In this document: piece by piece, positions 1 through 8,371 of the stretch
Numbering within the stretch: position 1 is the stretch's first letter
Layout of the letters: each line of letters begins with the position of its first letter
Translations under genes and position numbers: made by a program
Assembly: GCF_900142935.1 (NCBI RefSeq)
Contig: NZ_FSRS01000001.1
Span: 1,436,001 to 1,500,000 of the forward strand
DNA: 64,000 bases
Source: Rhodovulum sp. ES.010
Lineage (GTDB): Bacteria; Pseudomonadota; Alphaproteobacteria; Rhodobacterales; Rhodobacteraceae
Direction: 5' to 3'
The notes under the pieces: generated by a model
Database searches by the model: none
The model's input: only the letters and a program-made list of their open reading frames with translations
What the model was told of the DNA's origin: nothing

Positions 1-545
1 GCGGCTGGCCCGACGACATGTTCGACCATGACGGACAGATTACCAAGCGCACGGTGCGCGCGCTCACGCTCTCCGCGCTTGCCCCCCGGCCGGGCGAGCA
101 TCTGTGGGATATCGGCGCCGGCTCCGGCTCGGTCTCCATCGAATGGCTGGCCTGTCACCCGTCGCTCGAGGCCACGGCCGTCGAAGCCGATCCCACCCGC
201 GCCGCCCGCATCCGGGCGAACGCCGAGGCGCTGGGAGCCGACCGGCTGCGCGTCGTCGAGGGCCATGCGCCCGAAGCGCTGGACGGTCTCGCCCCACCGC
301 AGGCCGTCTTCATCGGCGGCGGGCTGTCCGAGGCACTGTTGGCGGATATGTGGGAGCGGCTTGCGCACGAAACCCGGATCGTGACGAACGCGGTGACGCT
401 GGAATCCGAAGCGCTGTTGGCCAAGTGGCAGGCTGCGCAGGGCGGCAGCCTGATGCGTATCGACCTGGCCGCGACGCAACCGCTGGGCACAAGGCGCGGC
501 TGGCGTGCGGCCTACCCTGTCGTGCAGTGGAGCACAGCGCGATGA
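1..545 (+). CDS. cobL: Precorrin-6Y C5,15-methyltransferase, C-terminal part (cut by window edge)
   Basis: This is the decarboxylating C15-methyltransferase half (CbiT-like) of CobL, which methylates precorrin-6Y at C5 and C15 and decarboxylates it to precorrin-8 in aerobic cobalamin synthesis. The reading frame is already open at base 3, and the residues before the first in-window ATG (position 18) read GWPDD followed by MFDHDGQITKR, which is the usual CbiT opening inside a longer protein, so the ATG at 18 is internal. A SAM-binding motif (WDIGAGSGSVSIEW) follows about 25 residues later. The N-terminal CbiE half lies upstream of the window. The stop overlaps the cobE start by 4 bases (ATGA), indicating translational coupling. 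Identity is firm; only the length is unknown. Confidence 0.93.
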   Translation, partial: GWPDDMFDHDGQITKRTVRALTLSALAPRPGEHLWDIGAGSGSVSIEWLACHPSLEATAVEADPTRAARIRANAEALGADRLRVVEGHAPEALDGLAPPQAVFIGGGLSEALLADMWERLAHETRIVTNAVTLESEALLAKWQAAQGGSLMRIDLAATQPLGTRRGWRAAYPVVQWSTAR

Positions 546-910
546 GGGTGGCGGGGTTCGGCTTCCGCAAGGGGGCTGACATGGGCAGCCTGTCGGACGC
601 GCTGGCGCAGGCCGGTGGGACGGACGCGCTGACCACGCTTGCCGCGCCGGAAGACAAGGCCGGCGATCCATGCCTCGCCGATCTGGCCGCGCGGCTTGGC
701 CTGCCGATCCACGCGATTTCGCAAGCCGCGCTTGCCACCCCGGCCACCCTCACCGAGGCGCCCCGGGTGCGCGCCGCCCGCGGAACCGGATCGGTCGCCG
801 AAGCCACGGCGCTGGTCGCGGCGGGCCCAGGCGCGCGGTTGACCGGTCCGCGCCAGATTTCCACCGACCGGATGGCCGCTTGCGCCATCGCAACCGGAGA
901 GACGACATGA
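542..910 (+). CDS. cobE: Cobalamin biosynthesis protein CobE (CbiG C-terminal-like)
   Basis: A 122-residue protein of the CobE/CbiG C-terminal family, found in aerobic cobalamin operons; its exact chemical role is not settled. It opens with a short glycine-rich strand ([15 protein letters not shown]) and carries the family-typical [11 protein letters not shown] stretch near residue 90. The ATG at 542 overlaps the cobL stop and its own TGA at 908-910 overlaps the cobM start, so it sits tightly coupled between two methyltransferase genes. Length is normal for stand-alone CobE. Position and sequence agree, so the name is likely right even though the function stays vague. Confidence 0.85.
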   Translation: MRVAGFGFRKGADMGSLSDALAQAGGTDALTTLAAPEDKAGDPCLADLAARLGLPIHAISQAALATPATLTEAPRVRAARGTGSVAEATALVAAGPGARLTGPRQISTDRMAACAIATGETT

Positions 911-1686
911 CCGTCCATTTCATCGGCGCGGGTCCCGGCGCGCCCGACCTGCTCACGTTGCGCGGGCGCGACCTGATCGCGGCCTGTCCGGTCTGCCTCT
1001 ATGCGGGATCTCTGGTGCCAGAGGCGATCCTCGACCATTGCCCGCCGGACGCGCGGATCGTGAACACCGCGCCGCTCGACCTAGACGCGATCATCGCCGA
1101 ATGCCGGACGGCGCATGGCGCGGGAAAGGACGTTGCGCGGCTGCATTCCGGGGATGTGTCGGTCTGGTCGGCGATGGGCGAGCAGATCCGGCGGCTGAAG
1201 GCCGAGGGCATCCCGGTCAGCGTGACCCCCGGCGTGCCTTCCTTCGCCGCCGCCGCAGCGGCTCTGGGGGCCGAGCTGACCTTGCCGGGCCTCGCCCAGT
1301 CGGTGGTCCTGACGCGCACGCCGGGCCGCGCCTCCTCGATGCCCGAGGAAGAAAGCCTGGCCAGTTTTGCGGCCACCGGCGCGACGCTCGCCATTCACCT
1401 TTCGATCCACAACCTCGCCTGCGTGGTGGCCGAACTGACCCCGCATTACGGCGCCGACTGCCCCGTTGCCGTGGTGTTCCGCGCCAGTTGGCCGGATCAA
1501 AGTATCACGCGGGCGACGCTGGCGACCATCCAGGCCGCCCTGCCCGAGGGCATCGAACGCATGGCGCTGATCCTCGTCGGCCCGGCCTTGCGCGCCGAAG
1601 GTTTCGCCGAAAGTTGTCTTTACGCCCCCGACTACGATCGGCGGTTTCGCCCGCAACGGGCCGAGGGGGCGCGCAATGGCGGCTGA
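907..1686 (+). CDS. cobM: Precorrin-4 C11-methyltransferase
   Basis: CobM transfers a methyl group from SAM to C11 of precorrin-4, giving precorrin-5, in the cytoplasm. The 259-residue protein shows the tetrapyrrole-methylase fold signatures: an N-terminal [16 protein letters not shown] loop (about residues 5-20), a LHSGDVSVW motif near residue 80 and the [15 protein letters not shown] segment near residue 107. The ATG at 907 overlaps the cobE stop by four bases; longer readings upstream run through cobE in another frame and are not credible. The 3' end overlaps cobB by 11 bases. All features fit an ordinary CobM. Confidence 0.95.
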   Translation: MTVHFIGAGPGAPDLLTLRGRDLIAACPVCLYAGSLVPEAILDHCPPDARIVNTAPLDLDAIIAECRTAHGAGKDVARLHSGDVSVWSAMGEQIRRLKAEGIPVSVTPGVPSFAAAAAALGAELTLPGLAQSVVLTRTPGRASSMPEEESLASFAATGATLAIHLSIHNLACVVAELTPHYGADCPVAVVFRASWPDQSITRATLATIQAALPEGIERMALILVGPALRAEGFAESCLYAPDYDRRFRPQRAEGARNGG

Positions 1687-2989
1687 TCCCCCGGGCCTTG
1701 TGATCGCGGCGCCGGCCTCGGGGTCCGGCAAGACGACCGTGACGCTGGGCCTCCTGCGCGCGTTGCGCGACGCAGGGCTGGCGGTGCAGCCCTTCAAGAA
1801 CGGTCCCGACTATATCGATCCAGCCTTTCACCGCATCGCGGCGGGGCGCGTATCCTTCAATCTCGACATGTGGGCGATGGATGAGGACCTGCTGGCGACC
1901 ATCGCCGGAAAGGCGCAGGGGGCGGACCTTGCCCTGTCGGAAGGATCGATGGGGCTATACGATGGGACGACGGCTCAGGGCGTTTCCGGACGTGGGTCGA
2001 GCGCCGAGATCGCGCGCGCCTTCGGCTGGCCGGTCGTGCTGGTGCTGGATGTCGGCGGGCAGGCGCAATCGGCGACGGCCACGGCACTGGGGTTCGCGCA
2101 TCACCCCGACGCGCCGCCTTTGGCGGGCGTGATCCTGAACCGGGTGGCGGGTGCGCGCCACGAGGTGATGATCCGCGAAGAGATGGCGCGGCTGGGCATC
2201 GCGGTTTTCGGTGCGTTGCCCCGACGCAGCGATCTGGAATTGCCCGAGCGGCACCTGGGCCTCGTGCAGGCCGAGGAGCACGGCGATATCGACGACTTGA
2301 TCGGCCGGCTGGGCGCCTTCCTGCGCGACCATGCGGACCTTTCCGCGCTGCGCGACGCAGCGCGCGCCGGGGCGCCGCGGCCGCCCCGGTGCTGGCCGGA
2401 CCCGCCCGCCCAGCGGATCGCGCTGGCCCGCGACGCGGCGTTCTCCTTCACCTATCCGCATCTGCTGGAGGGGTGGCGCCGCGCCGGCGCGGAAATCCTG
2501 CCGTTCTCACCGCTGGCCGACGAGCCCCCCCCGGAGGCCGATCTGGTCTGGCTGCCGGGCGGCTATCCCGAATTGCATGCCGGTCGGCTCGCCGCCGCGG
2601 GCACCTTCCTCGACGGGTTGCGGCGCCATGCCGAAACCCGGCCCGTGCATGGCGAATGCGGCGGCTACATGGTGCTGGGCGCGGGGTTGGTCGATGGGGA
2701 CGGAGAGCGGCACGCGATGGCGTGCCTCCTGGGCCTCGTGACCAGCTATGAGCGGCGGCGCCTGCATCTGGGTTATCGCCGCGCGGTGCTGGAGGCCGCG
2801 ATGCCGGGGCATGCCGCGGGCGCGATGCTCTACGGCCACGAGTTCCATTATTCGACGATCCTCGATCAACCTGATGCGCCGTTGGCCCGCGTCACCGATG
2901 CGGGCGGCAATCCCGTGCCCGAGACGGGGTCGGTGAAGGGCCACGTCACCGGCAGCTTCTTTCACCTCATCGCGGAGGGCGCGGCGTGA
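1676..2989 (+). CDS. cobB: Cobyrinate / hydrogenobyrinate a,c-diamide synthase
   Basis: CobB amidates the a and c side chains of hydrogenobyrinate using glutamine and ATP. The 437-residue protein has an N-terminal dethiobiotin-synthetase-like P-loop ([10 protein letters not shown], residues 12-21) with the substrate-loop motif [10 protein letters not shown], and a C-terminal class I glutamine amidotransferase domain whose nucleophile is Cys328 in [11 protein letters not shown]. Both halves are full length. It overlaps cobM by 11 bases and its stop overlaps the GTG start of cobA. In an aerobic pathway, implied here by cobF, the substrate should be hydrogenobyrinate rather than cobyrinate; that is inferred from context. 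Confidence 0.95.
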   Translation: MAADPPGLVIAAPASGSGKTTVTLGLLRALRDAGLAVQPFKNGPDYIDPAFHRIAAGRVSFNLDMWAMDEDLLATIAGKAQGADLALSEGSMGLYDGTTAQGVSGRGSSAEIARAFGWPVVLVLDVGGQAQSATATALGFAHHPDAPPLAGVILNRVAGARHEVMIREEMARLGIAVFGALPRRSDLELPERHLGLVQAEEHGDIDDLIGRLGAFLRDHADLSALRDAARAGAPRPPRCWPDPPAQRIALARDAAFSFTYPHLLEGWRRAGAEILPFSPLADEPPPEADLVWLPGGYPELHAGRLAAAGTFLDGLRRHAETRPVHGECGGYMVLGAGLVDGDGERHAMACLLGLVTSYERRRLHLGYRRAVLEAAMPGHAAGAMLYGHEFHYSTILDQPDAPLARVTDAGGNPVPETGSVKGHVTGSFFHLIAEGAA

Positions 2990-3717
2990 GCGGCTTCGTC
3001 AGTTTCGTCAGTTCCGGCCCCGGCGATCCCGAGCTTCTGACGCTGAAGGCGGTGGACCGGCTCAAGCGCGCCGACGCGGTGCTGTTCGACGACCTGTCCT
3101 CGGGGCCGATCCTGTCGCACGCCCGGGCCGGGGCCGACCTGGTGGGCGTGGGCAAGCGTGCCGGCCGCGCCTCGCCGAAACAGGACCATGTCAGCCGCCT
3201 GCTGGTCGAATACGCGGCCACCGGTGCCCGGGTGGTACGGCTGAAATCCGGCGATGCGGGGCTGTTCGGGCGGCTGGAGGAGGAGATCGCGGCGCTGTGC
3301 GCGGCGGGGGTCGGCCACGAAATCGTGCCCGGCGTGACCTCGGCCTGCGCCGCTGCCGCCGCGGCGGGCATTCCCCTGACACGGCGGCTGACCGCGCGGC
3401 GGGTGCAGTTCGTCACCGGCCATGACGTGACCGGGCATCTGCCCGACGACATCGACCTGGACGCGCTGGCCGATCCCCATGCAACGACTGTCGTCTACAT
3501 GGGTCGGCGGACCTTTCCAGCACTTGCGGCATCACTGATGGCGCGGGGCCTTCCGCAACAAACGCCGGCGCTCCTGGCCGAGGGTGTGACGACCGCGGAC
3601 CAGAGGCTGACGCGCGGAACCGTCGGGGTGCTGGCGGACGCGCTGGCCGAGGCCGCCTCGCCCGCGCCTGCACTGATCCTCTACGGCCCGCTGGCCGAGG
3701 AGGTGGTCGATGCGTGA
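2986..3717 (+). CDS. cobA: Uroporphyrinogen-III C-methyltransferase (SUMT)
   Basis: SUMT methylates uroporphyrinogen III at C2 and C7, giving precorrin-2, the branch point into corrinoids and siroheme. The 243-residue protein has the diagnostic motifs SSGPGDPELLTLKAV (residues 8-22), VRLKSGDAGLFGR and VPGVTSACAAAAAAGIPLT. It has no CysG-type dehydrogenase or ferrochelatase extension, so it is the stand-alone CobA form. The start is GTG at 2986, overlapping the cobB TGA; the 3' end overlaps cobF by 8 bases. Its place in the operon points to corrin rather than siroheme supply. Confidence 0.94.
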   Translation: MSGFVSFVSSGPGDPELLTLKAVDRLKRADAVLFDDLSSGPILSHARAGADLVGVGKRAGRASPKQDHVSRLLVEYAATGARVVRLKSGDAGLFGRLEEEIAALCAAGVGHEIVPGVTSACAAAAAAGIPLTRRLTARRVQFVTGHDVTGHLPDDIDLDALADPHATTVVYMGRRTFPALAASLMARGLPQQTPALLAEGVTTADQRLTRGTVGVLADALAEAASPAPALILYGPLAEEVVDA

Positions 3718-4453
3718 GCTGATCCTGATCGGGATCGGCACCGGCAATCCCGATCACCTGACCCTGCAAGGGGCGACGGCGATCCGCACGGCCGACCTGA
3801 TCCTCGTTCCGCGCAAGGGTGCGGACAAGGCCGACCTCGCCGACCTGCGGCGCGCGATCTGTGCCCGGGTGCTGGGCGGCGACGACGCCCGGATCGTCGA
3901 GTTCGACCTGCCGAAACGCGATTCCGAGAGCGACTACCTTGCCGGAGTGGAGGCGTGGCACGACGCCATCGCGCGCGCCTGGGGCGCGGCGGCGGGACCT
4001 GCGGCAGAGCGGGTGGCCCTGCTGATCTGGGGCGACCCTTCGCTTTATGACAGCTCGCTCCGGATCGCGGCTCGGCTGTCACCGCCGCCGAAGGTCAGCG
4101 TGGTGCCGGGGATCACGGCTCTGCAGGCGCTCTGCGCTGCCCATGGCATTCCGCTCAACGAGATCGGCGCGCCGTTCCTCGTCACCACGGGGCGGCGGCT
4201 GCGGGACGAGGGCTGGCCCGACTGCGCCGGCACGCTGGTAGTAATGCTGGACGGTAGCTGCGCGTTTCAGACGCTCGACCCGACGGGCGTCACGATCTGG
4301 TGGGGCGCCTATCTGGGCATGGCCGAAGAAGTGACGGTCTCCGGCCCGATGGCCGAGGTCGGGCCGAAAATTGTCGAGATGCGCGCCGAGGCGCGGGCGC
4401 GCCATGGCTGGATCATGGACATCTACCTGATGCGCCGCGCGACCGAAGGCTAA
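3710..4453 (+). CDS. cobF: Precorrin-6A synthase (deacetylating)
   Basis: CobF adds the C1 methyl group to precorrin-5 and releases the extruded acetyl fragment, forming precorrin-6A. It belongs to the oxygen-dependent pathway, so it marks this organism as an aerobic B12 maker. The 247-residue protein starts ELILIGIGTGNPDHLTLQG, the methylase loop typical of CobF, and ends with an RARHGWIMDIYLMRR segment. It overlaps cobA by 8 bases and is the last gene of the + strand run, meeting cbiO tail to tail after 21 bases. No other gene family fits. Confidence 0.94.
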   Translation: MRELILIGIGTGNPDHLTLQGATAIRTADLILVPRKGADKADLADLRRAICARVLGGDDARIVEFDLPKRDSESDYLAGVEAWHDAIARAWGAAAGPAAERVALLIWGDPSLYDSSLRIAARLSPPPKVSVVPGITALQALCAAHGIPLNEIGAPFLVTTGRRLRDEGWPDCAGTLVVMLDGSCAFQTLDPTGVTIWWGAYLGMAEEVTVSGPMAEVGPKIVEMRAEARARHGWIMDIYLMRRATEG

Positions 4454-4474
4454 GGGCGGGCGACCGCGGATCGT

Positions 4475-5140
4475 TCACCGCGCCGACTCGGGGACGAGCT
4501 GCCCGTCGATAAGCCGCAGGCTTTCGGGCGCGATCTTCGCGCGGAACCGCGCGTCGTGGCTGACCAGGATCATGGATTGCGGCAGCGCGTGCAGGATGTC
4601 GACCAGCCGCGCCTCGTTCGCCTCGTCGAGCGCGTTCGTCGGCTCGTCCAGCAGCAGCACCTCGGGCTCCATCGCCAGCACGGTCGCCAGCGTCACCAGC
4701 CGTTTCTCCCCGCCGGACAGCTTGTAGGTAATCCGGTCGCGCAGATGCATCAGGTCGAGCTGCGCGAGCGTCCGGTCGACGATTTCGACGGCCTCGGTGC
4801 GGCTCTTGCCGAGGTTCAGCGGGCCGAAGGCGATATCCTCGGCGACGGTCGGGCAGAACAACTGATCGTCGGGGTCCTGGAACACCAGCCCGGCCCGGCA
4901 GCGCACCTCGTGGAAATCGGCCTCCTCCTGCCGTGGCTTGCCGAAGGCCGCGACCCGCCCCGCATCGGGCCGCAACAGCCCGACCAGGATCCGCAGAAGG
5001 GTCGACTTGCCCGCGCCGTTGGGCCCGGTGATCGACAGGCGCTGCCCCTGGTGCAGGCAGAGGCTCGCGCCACGCAGCACCGGCGGCTGGCCGGGATAGC
5101 CGAACTGGATGTCCCCGAGTTCAAACAGCGGCATGGGCAA
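4475..5140 (-). CDS. cbiO: Cobalt ECF transporter ATP-binding protein
   Basis: CbiO is the ATPase of an energy-coupling-factor cobalt importer. The 221-residue protein has a Walker A GPNGAGKST (residues 39-47), a Q-loop FQDPDDQLF typical of ECF ATPases, the ABC signature LSGGEKRLV and Walker B VLLLDEPTNALD. The gene overlaps the end of cbiQ by 20 bases and is last in the riboswitch-controlled run cbiK-M-L-Q-O. At 221 residues it is shorter than many CbiO proteins but contains the complete core. Nickel cannot be excluded from the ATPase alone; the upstream cobalamin riboswitch argues for cobalt. Confidence 0.93.
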   Translation of the reverse strand: MPMPLFELGDIQFGYPGQPPVLRGASLCLHQGQRLSITGPNGAGKSTLLRILVGLLRPDAGRVAAFGKPRQEEADFHEVRCRAGLVFQDPDDQLFCPTVAEDIAFGPLNLGKSRTEAVEIVDRTLAQLDLMHLRDRITYKLSGGEKRLVTLATVLAMEPEVLLLDEPTNALDEANEARLVDILHALPQSMILVSHDARFRAKIAPESLRLIDGQLVPESAR

Positions 5141-5912
5141 GTTCGGCGGCGAAAAGCGTCAGCAAGGCCACGCCCAGTCCCGCCGCGAACAGGGCATCGC
5201 GGCGCGAGTAGGCGAGCGTTTCCAGCAGCGGGATGCGCCCCGCGAAGCCCCGGCATTTCATCGCGCCCAGCACGCGCTCGGATCGTTCGATCGCGCGCAC
5301 CAGCATCATGCCCACAAGGTAGCCAAAGCTGCGATAGTTGTGCCAGTTGGTGGACGGGCGGAAGCCGCGCATCTTCATCGCCTGGCGCAGGCGCAGGTAT
5401 TCGGCCCGCAAGACCTCGATATAGCGGATCGTGAACATCAGCAGATGGACCAGCGTATCCGGGACGCGCAGGCGTGAGAGCGCGTGGCCCAGCGTCACCG
5501 GCTCCATCGTCCCGACGAGCGACAGGACTGCAAGGACGACGGCATTTGCGGTCAACAGGATCTCGACGGCAAGGGCCAGCCCCTGCCAGCTGGCGGCGAG
5601 GCCCCATACTGTGAAGATCGCATCGCCCGGCACGGAAAACGGCAGGAGCGCCAGCAGGAACAGGATGAAACTGTCCATCGCCGCCATCCGGCGGAGCGTC
5701 GGTATGACCGGCACGCGCGACAGCACCATCAGGCCAACGGCCATCAGCAGGGCCGCGACGAGGACCGGCATCCAGCTGCAAGCGACGGTGACCACGGCAA
5801 AGGCGCAGGCGCCGAGGATGCGCGCGCGCGGGTCGAGCCGTGCCAGCGCGCCGCCGTGTCCGGCCCCGGTGTCGCTCAGGGTCTGCCGCTCAGCCGTCAG
5901 GATGTGGCCCAT
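5121..5912 (-). CDS. cbiQ: Cobalt ECF transporter transmembrane coupling protein
   Basis: CbiQ is the T component that links the ATPase to the metal-binding membrane subunit. The 263-residue protein begins MGHILTAERQTLSD at the ATG at 5912 and contains LDPRARI, several hydrophobic segments, and the two cytoplasmic coupling motifs seen as AMKMRGFRP and GAMKCRGFAGR. A longer open frame exists upstream but runs antisense-like through cbiL and lacks family similarity, so 5912 is chosen. It follows cbiL by 4 bases and overlaps cbiO by 20, as expected for one transcript. Confidence 0.92.
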   Translation of the reverse strand: MGHILTAERQTLSDTGAGHGGALARLDPRARILGACAFAVVTVACSWMPVLVAALLMAVGLMVLSRVPVIPTLRRMAAMDSFILFLLALLPFSVPGDAIFTVWGLAASWQGLALAVEILLTANAVVLAVLSLVGTMEPVTLGHALSRLRVPDTLVHLLMFTIRYIEVLRAEYLRLRQAMKMRGFRPSTNWHNYRSFGYLVGMMLVRAIERSERVLGAMKCRGFAGRIPLLETLAYSRRDALFAAGLGVALLTLFAAELAHAAV

Positions 5913-5916
5913 GCGG

Positions 5917-6498
5917 TCAGCCCGCCAGCCTGCGGCGCGCGGCGAAGTAGAAGCCGAGGCCGAACAGACCCGCGATATAGCCGATGCCGCCGAGAACGGT
6001 CTGGATGTCATGATGCTCCTTGTAGGCGGCGACCTCGCGGCGCAGCGGGCGCATCTCGTCGCGCATGATCGCGGCAATGGCGGCCTTGTCGGCATCCGAC
6101 AGGCCAATGGCCGGGTTCGTAGCGGGACCGTCGGGGGCGGCCCCGGATGCGGGTGCAGCGGCTGCCTCGGCGGCACCGAGGATCGCGGCGACGTCCTCTG
6201 CGGCCATCTCGAATTCCGCAACATGGCCCGCGCCCAGATCGGCGCGAAAGACATGCCGCACGGGTTGCGTGGGCACGTAGGTGAAAAAGCCATCCGCATC
6301 GGTCATGGCTTCGCCCAACTTGGTGCCCGCACCGTCGAACACCTCCACCAAAAGGTTCCCCGCCATGTCGCCGCTCGAAAAGCCGACCTCGCCCTCGATC
6401 GCGTCGCCGCTGGGAAAGGCCGAGGCGATCACCTTGTGGGCGGCGGCGGGCAGCGGCACGAGGATGAGGCACAGGACGATGTACAGCACGCGGATCAT
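5917..6498 (-). CDS. cbiL: ECF cobalt/nickel transporter accessory protein CbiL/NikL
   Basis: A 193-residue accessory subunit of the K-M-L-Q-O type transporter. It has an N-terminal signal or anchor (MIRVLYIVLCLILVPLPAAAH), an extracytoplasmic beta-rich domain with DADGFFTYVP, an Ala/Pro-rich linker (about residues 110-135), a short helix near EMRPLRREVAAYKEHHD and a C-terminal membrane segment (GGIGYIAGLFGLGFYFAARR). This two-anchor layout with a periplasmic domain is what the NikL/CbiL group shows. The start at 6498 overlaps the cbiM stop by 4 bases. Exact role is unproven; it probably substitutes for CbiN. Confidence 0.82.
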   Translation of the reverse strand: MIRVLYIVLCLILVPLPAAAHKVIASAFPSGDAIEGEVGFSSGDMAGNLLVEVFDGAGTKLGEAMTDADGFFTYVPTQPVRHVFRADLGAGHVAEFEMAAEDVAAILGAAEAAAAPASGAAPDGPATNPAIGLSDADKAAIAAIMRDEMRPLRREVAAYKEHHDIQTVLGGIGYIAGLFGLGFYFAARRRLAG

Positions 6499-7112
6499 GA
6501 CGGAGCTCCCTTCATGGCCTCGAAAAGGTCCGGTTTGACCTGGGCGGCAAGGTAAATCGCGGCGGCGGACAGAAGCCCCTCGATCACCATCACCGGGATA
6601 TGGGCGAAGAACACCAGCTTGGCCGCCGGAATGAACGCATCGCCCGACAGCATCAGCGACAGGCCCACGACGGCCGTGGTCAGTGCGATGGCCAAGGCCC
6701 CGCCGAAGCCCGCCCAGATCGCCGCGGTGAGCGGCGTTCCGCGCGTCACACCGCGCCGACAGACGTAGTAGACGATGACCGCCGGCAGCGCGATGTTGAC
6801 GGTATTCACCCCCAGCACCGTCAGCCCGCCAAAGCCGAAGAAGACCGCCTGCAGCAAGAGCCCGACGAACAGCGCCGGGAAGGCGGCCCAGCCGAGGATC
6901 AGCCCGGCCAGACCATTCATGATGAGATGCACCGAAGACGGGCCGATCGGCACATGGATCAGCGAGGCCACGAAGAAGCTCGCCGAAAGCACGCCGGCGG
7001 CCGGTATCTTCTCCAGCGGCAGGTGCCTCAGCCCCAGCGCGATGCCGCCCACGGCCAGCACCGCCCCCCCGATCACGACCTCGTTCGCGAGCGCCCCGTC
7101 CACGATGTGCAT
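6495..7112 (-). CDS. cbiM: ECF cobalt transporter substrate-binding membrane protein
   Basis: CbiM is the membrane S component that binds the metal ion. The 205-residue protein begins MHIVDGAL; the N-terminal amine and His2 are known metal ligands in this family, and the second ligand region is seen as SLIHVPIGPSSVHLIMNG near residue 60. Six to seven hydrophobic segments fill the rest. There is no fused CbiN, in keeping with a separate cbiL. It lies 12 bases after cbiK and overlaps cbiL by 4 bases. Metal choice (cobalt rather than nickel) is inferred from the cobalamin riboswitch upstream of cbiK and the surrounding cob genes. Confidence 0.93.
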   Translation of the reverse strand: MHIVDGALANEVVIGGAVLAVGGIALGLRHLPLEKIPAAGVLSASFFVASLIHVPIGPSSVHLIMNGLAGLILGWAAFPALFVGLLLQAVFFGFGGLTVLGVNTVNIALPAVIVYYVCRRGVTRGTPLTAAIWAGFGGALAIALTTAVVGLSLMLSGDAFIPAAKLVFFAHIPVMVIEGLLSAAAIYLAAQVKPDLFEAMKGAPS

Positions 7113-7124
7113 GGGTCCCGCCTC

Positions 7125-7919
7125 CTACTCGACGTCGTAGGCGCGGATCCAGATCACCGCGTCCTGGGACAGCTCCTTGCCGTCGTGTTCGGTGTCCGGC
7201 CCGACGCCGAGCGCGGCGAAGCCCCAATAGCCGGCCTTGGGCACGCCGAAAGTGAAATAGCCGTCCGCGTCCGAGATCGCGACGACCGCGCCGCCCGGCA
7301 TCGGATCGGCGGTGGCTTCACGGGCGCTGCTCGTCGCCATGTCCGGCTCGGCCGCCATGTATTCGATCTCGATCTCAGCGCCCGCGACGGGTTCGCCGTT
7401 CGACATCACCCGTCCGGTAAAGGTCGAACCCGTGAGCACGTTGTAGGGCTTCACCATCGGCACGATCTCGGTCTTCAGACCCTGCGGCTCGGTCCAGTCG
7501 GTAGGCAGCGTGTTGCGGTTGAGATAGGCCTTGGTGATCTGCTGGATGTAGATGTCCTCGGATTCCTCGTAATAGGGCGCCGGGACCGTGACGAGGACGT
7601 AGTCGCCCGAGCGTTTCACCGGCACGCTGCCGTCATAGGCGACGGCCTGGTTGCCGCTGCCCGTGAAGGTGGTTTGCGTCAGCGTGTCCTTGAGGTCGAT
7701 CTTCTCGCCGCGATGGATGGCGTAGAATTCCAGAGGTTCGCCCATGTCCATGACATGGCCGTTCTCGAACGGGTGCCAGAAGATCAGCTTGACCGGCACG
7801 TCGCCGGGCCGGTCGATCATCGTGTCCTCTGTGTAGGACAGCTGGAAATGGGCCGAGGCCAGGCCGGGCACCAGCGTCAGGGCCAGCGCGGCGGTCATCA
7901 GGTTGCCGTGGAAAATCAA
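7125..7919 (-). CDS. cbiK: Periplasmic metal-transport accessory protein CbiK/NikK (DUF4198-like), TTG start
   Basis: First gene of the cobalt ECF operon. The 264-residue product has a signal peptide ending in GLASA followed by HFQLSY, then a beta-rich periplasmic region with FWHPFENGHVMD (His-rich, possibly metal-handling) and a C-terminal Ig-like domain with DADGYFTFGVPKAGYW, matching the NikK/DUF4198 group. I place the start at the TTG at 7919 because AAAGGAG lies 7 bases before it; the next ATG (7898) lacks a ribosome site and would shorten the signal peptide. It lies directly behind the riboswitch and hairpin at 8043-8262. Confidence 0.82.
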   Translation of the reverse strand: MIFHGNLMTAALALTLVPGLASAHFQLSYTEDTMIDRPGDVPVKLIFWHPFENGHVMDMGEPLEFYAIHRGEKIDLKDTLTQTTFTGSGNQAVAYDGSVPVKRSGDYVLVTVPAPYYEESEDIYIQQITKAYLNRNTLPTDWTEPQGLKTEIVPMVKPYNVLTGSTFTGRVMSNGEPVAGAEIEIEYMAAEPDMATSSAREATADPMPGGAVVAISDADGYFTFGVPKAGYWGFAALGVGPDTEHDGKELSQDAVIWIRAYDVE

Positions 7920-8042
7920 GGGTCGTCTCCTTTCAGCGGTGGCGGCGCACAGGGCCGCGATCGGAAAGGACGAACGGGGACAGAAGGCTCGAACGGGCCG
8001 TGACACAGCCAATCCGGGCCAGACGCGCACCCCGGCGTCCGG

Positions 8043-8073
8043 TGGAAACCGCCCCGGCGAACCGGGGGGCGGG
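8043..8073 (-). terminator. Hairpin in the expression platform of the cobalamin riboswitch
   Basis: Read on the - strand, CCGCCCCCCGG, a TTCG tetraloop and CCGGGGCGG form a strong hairpin (two-base bulge) followed by TTT. It lies between the aptamer and cbiK, where a riboswitch terminator would be expected. The T run is short, so it may act through Rho or as a stem exposing the ligand-bound state. The placement supports transcriptional control; the mechanism is inferred. Confidence 0.6.
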
Positions 8074-8074
8074 T

Positions 8075-8262
8075 GAGCGGCAGGTCTCCTGGCTCGCGGG
8101 TCTTCGCTTGGCTGGCCTTCCCGGGTGTCCCCAGTGGCGTTTGTCAGCCTTGCTCGCCGCTTACAGTTGCGGGGGCAGCCGCGGAGTTGCGCCTTTCGGC
8201 ACGCACCGCGTTCCCTTTTCATCCCCGGCCGCCTGGGGCGCCTGGGAAAACCGATCACGGCT
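8075..8262 (-). ncRNA. Cobalamin (B12) riboswitch
   Basis: On the - strand the order of conserved blocks matches the B12 riboswitch: GGAACGCGGTG, then the B12 box GGCTGCCCCCGCAACTGTAA (positions about 8161-8182), GCCACTGG (about 8130-8138), GGGAAGGC, and finally GAGCCAGGAGACCTGCC (about 8079-8095). Spacing between blocks is normal for the class. It precedes cbiK-M-L-Q-O, so high adenosylcobalamin should shut off cobalt import. This is direct motif recognition and is strong evidence that the transporter carries cobalt for B12 synthesis. Confidence 0.95.
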
Positions 8263-8371
8263 CTGTCATGTCAAATGGACGACAGGGGTGTCAATCGGGA
8301 AATACACTGGCCGTTTGACGCGGGGCGTGCGCCGCCTAATCTGGCCGAGAGACGCATCGAAAGGACAGGAC

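Noticed and set aside
5440..8003. Long + strand open frames across the cbi genes
   Set aside because: They are antisense shadows with low-complexity His/Arg/Gly translations, typical of GC-rich codon bias; the - strand genes have clear family motifs.
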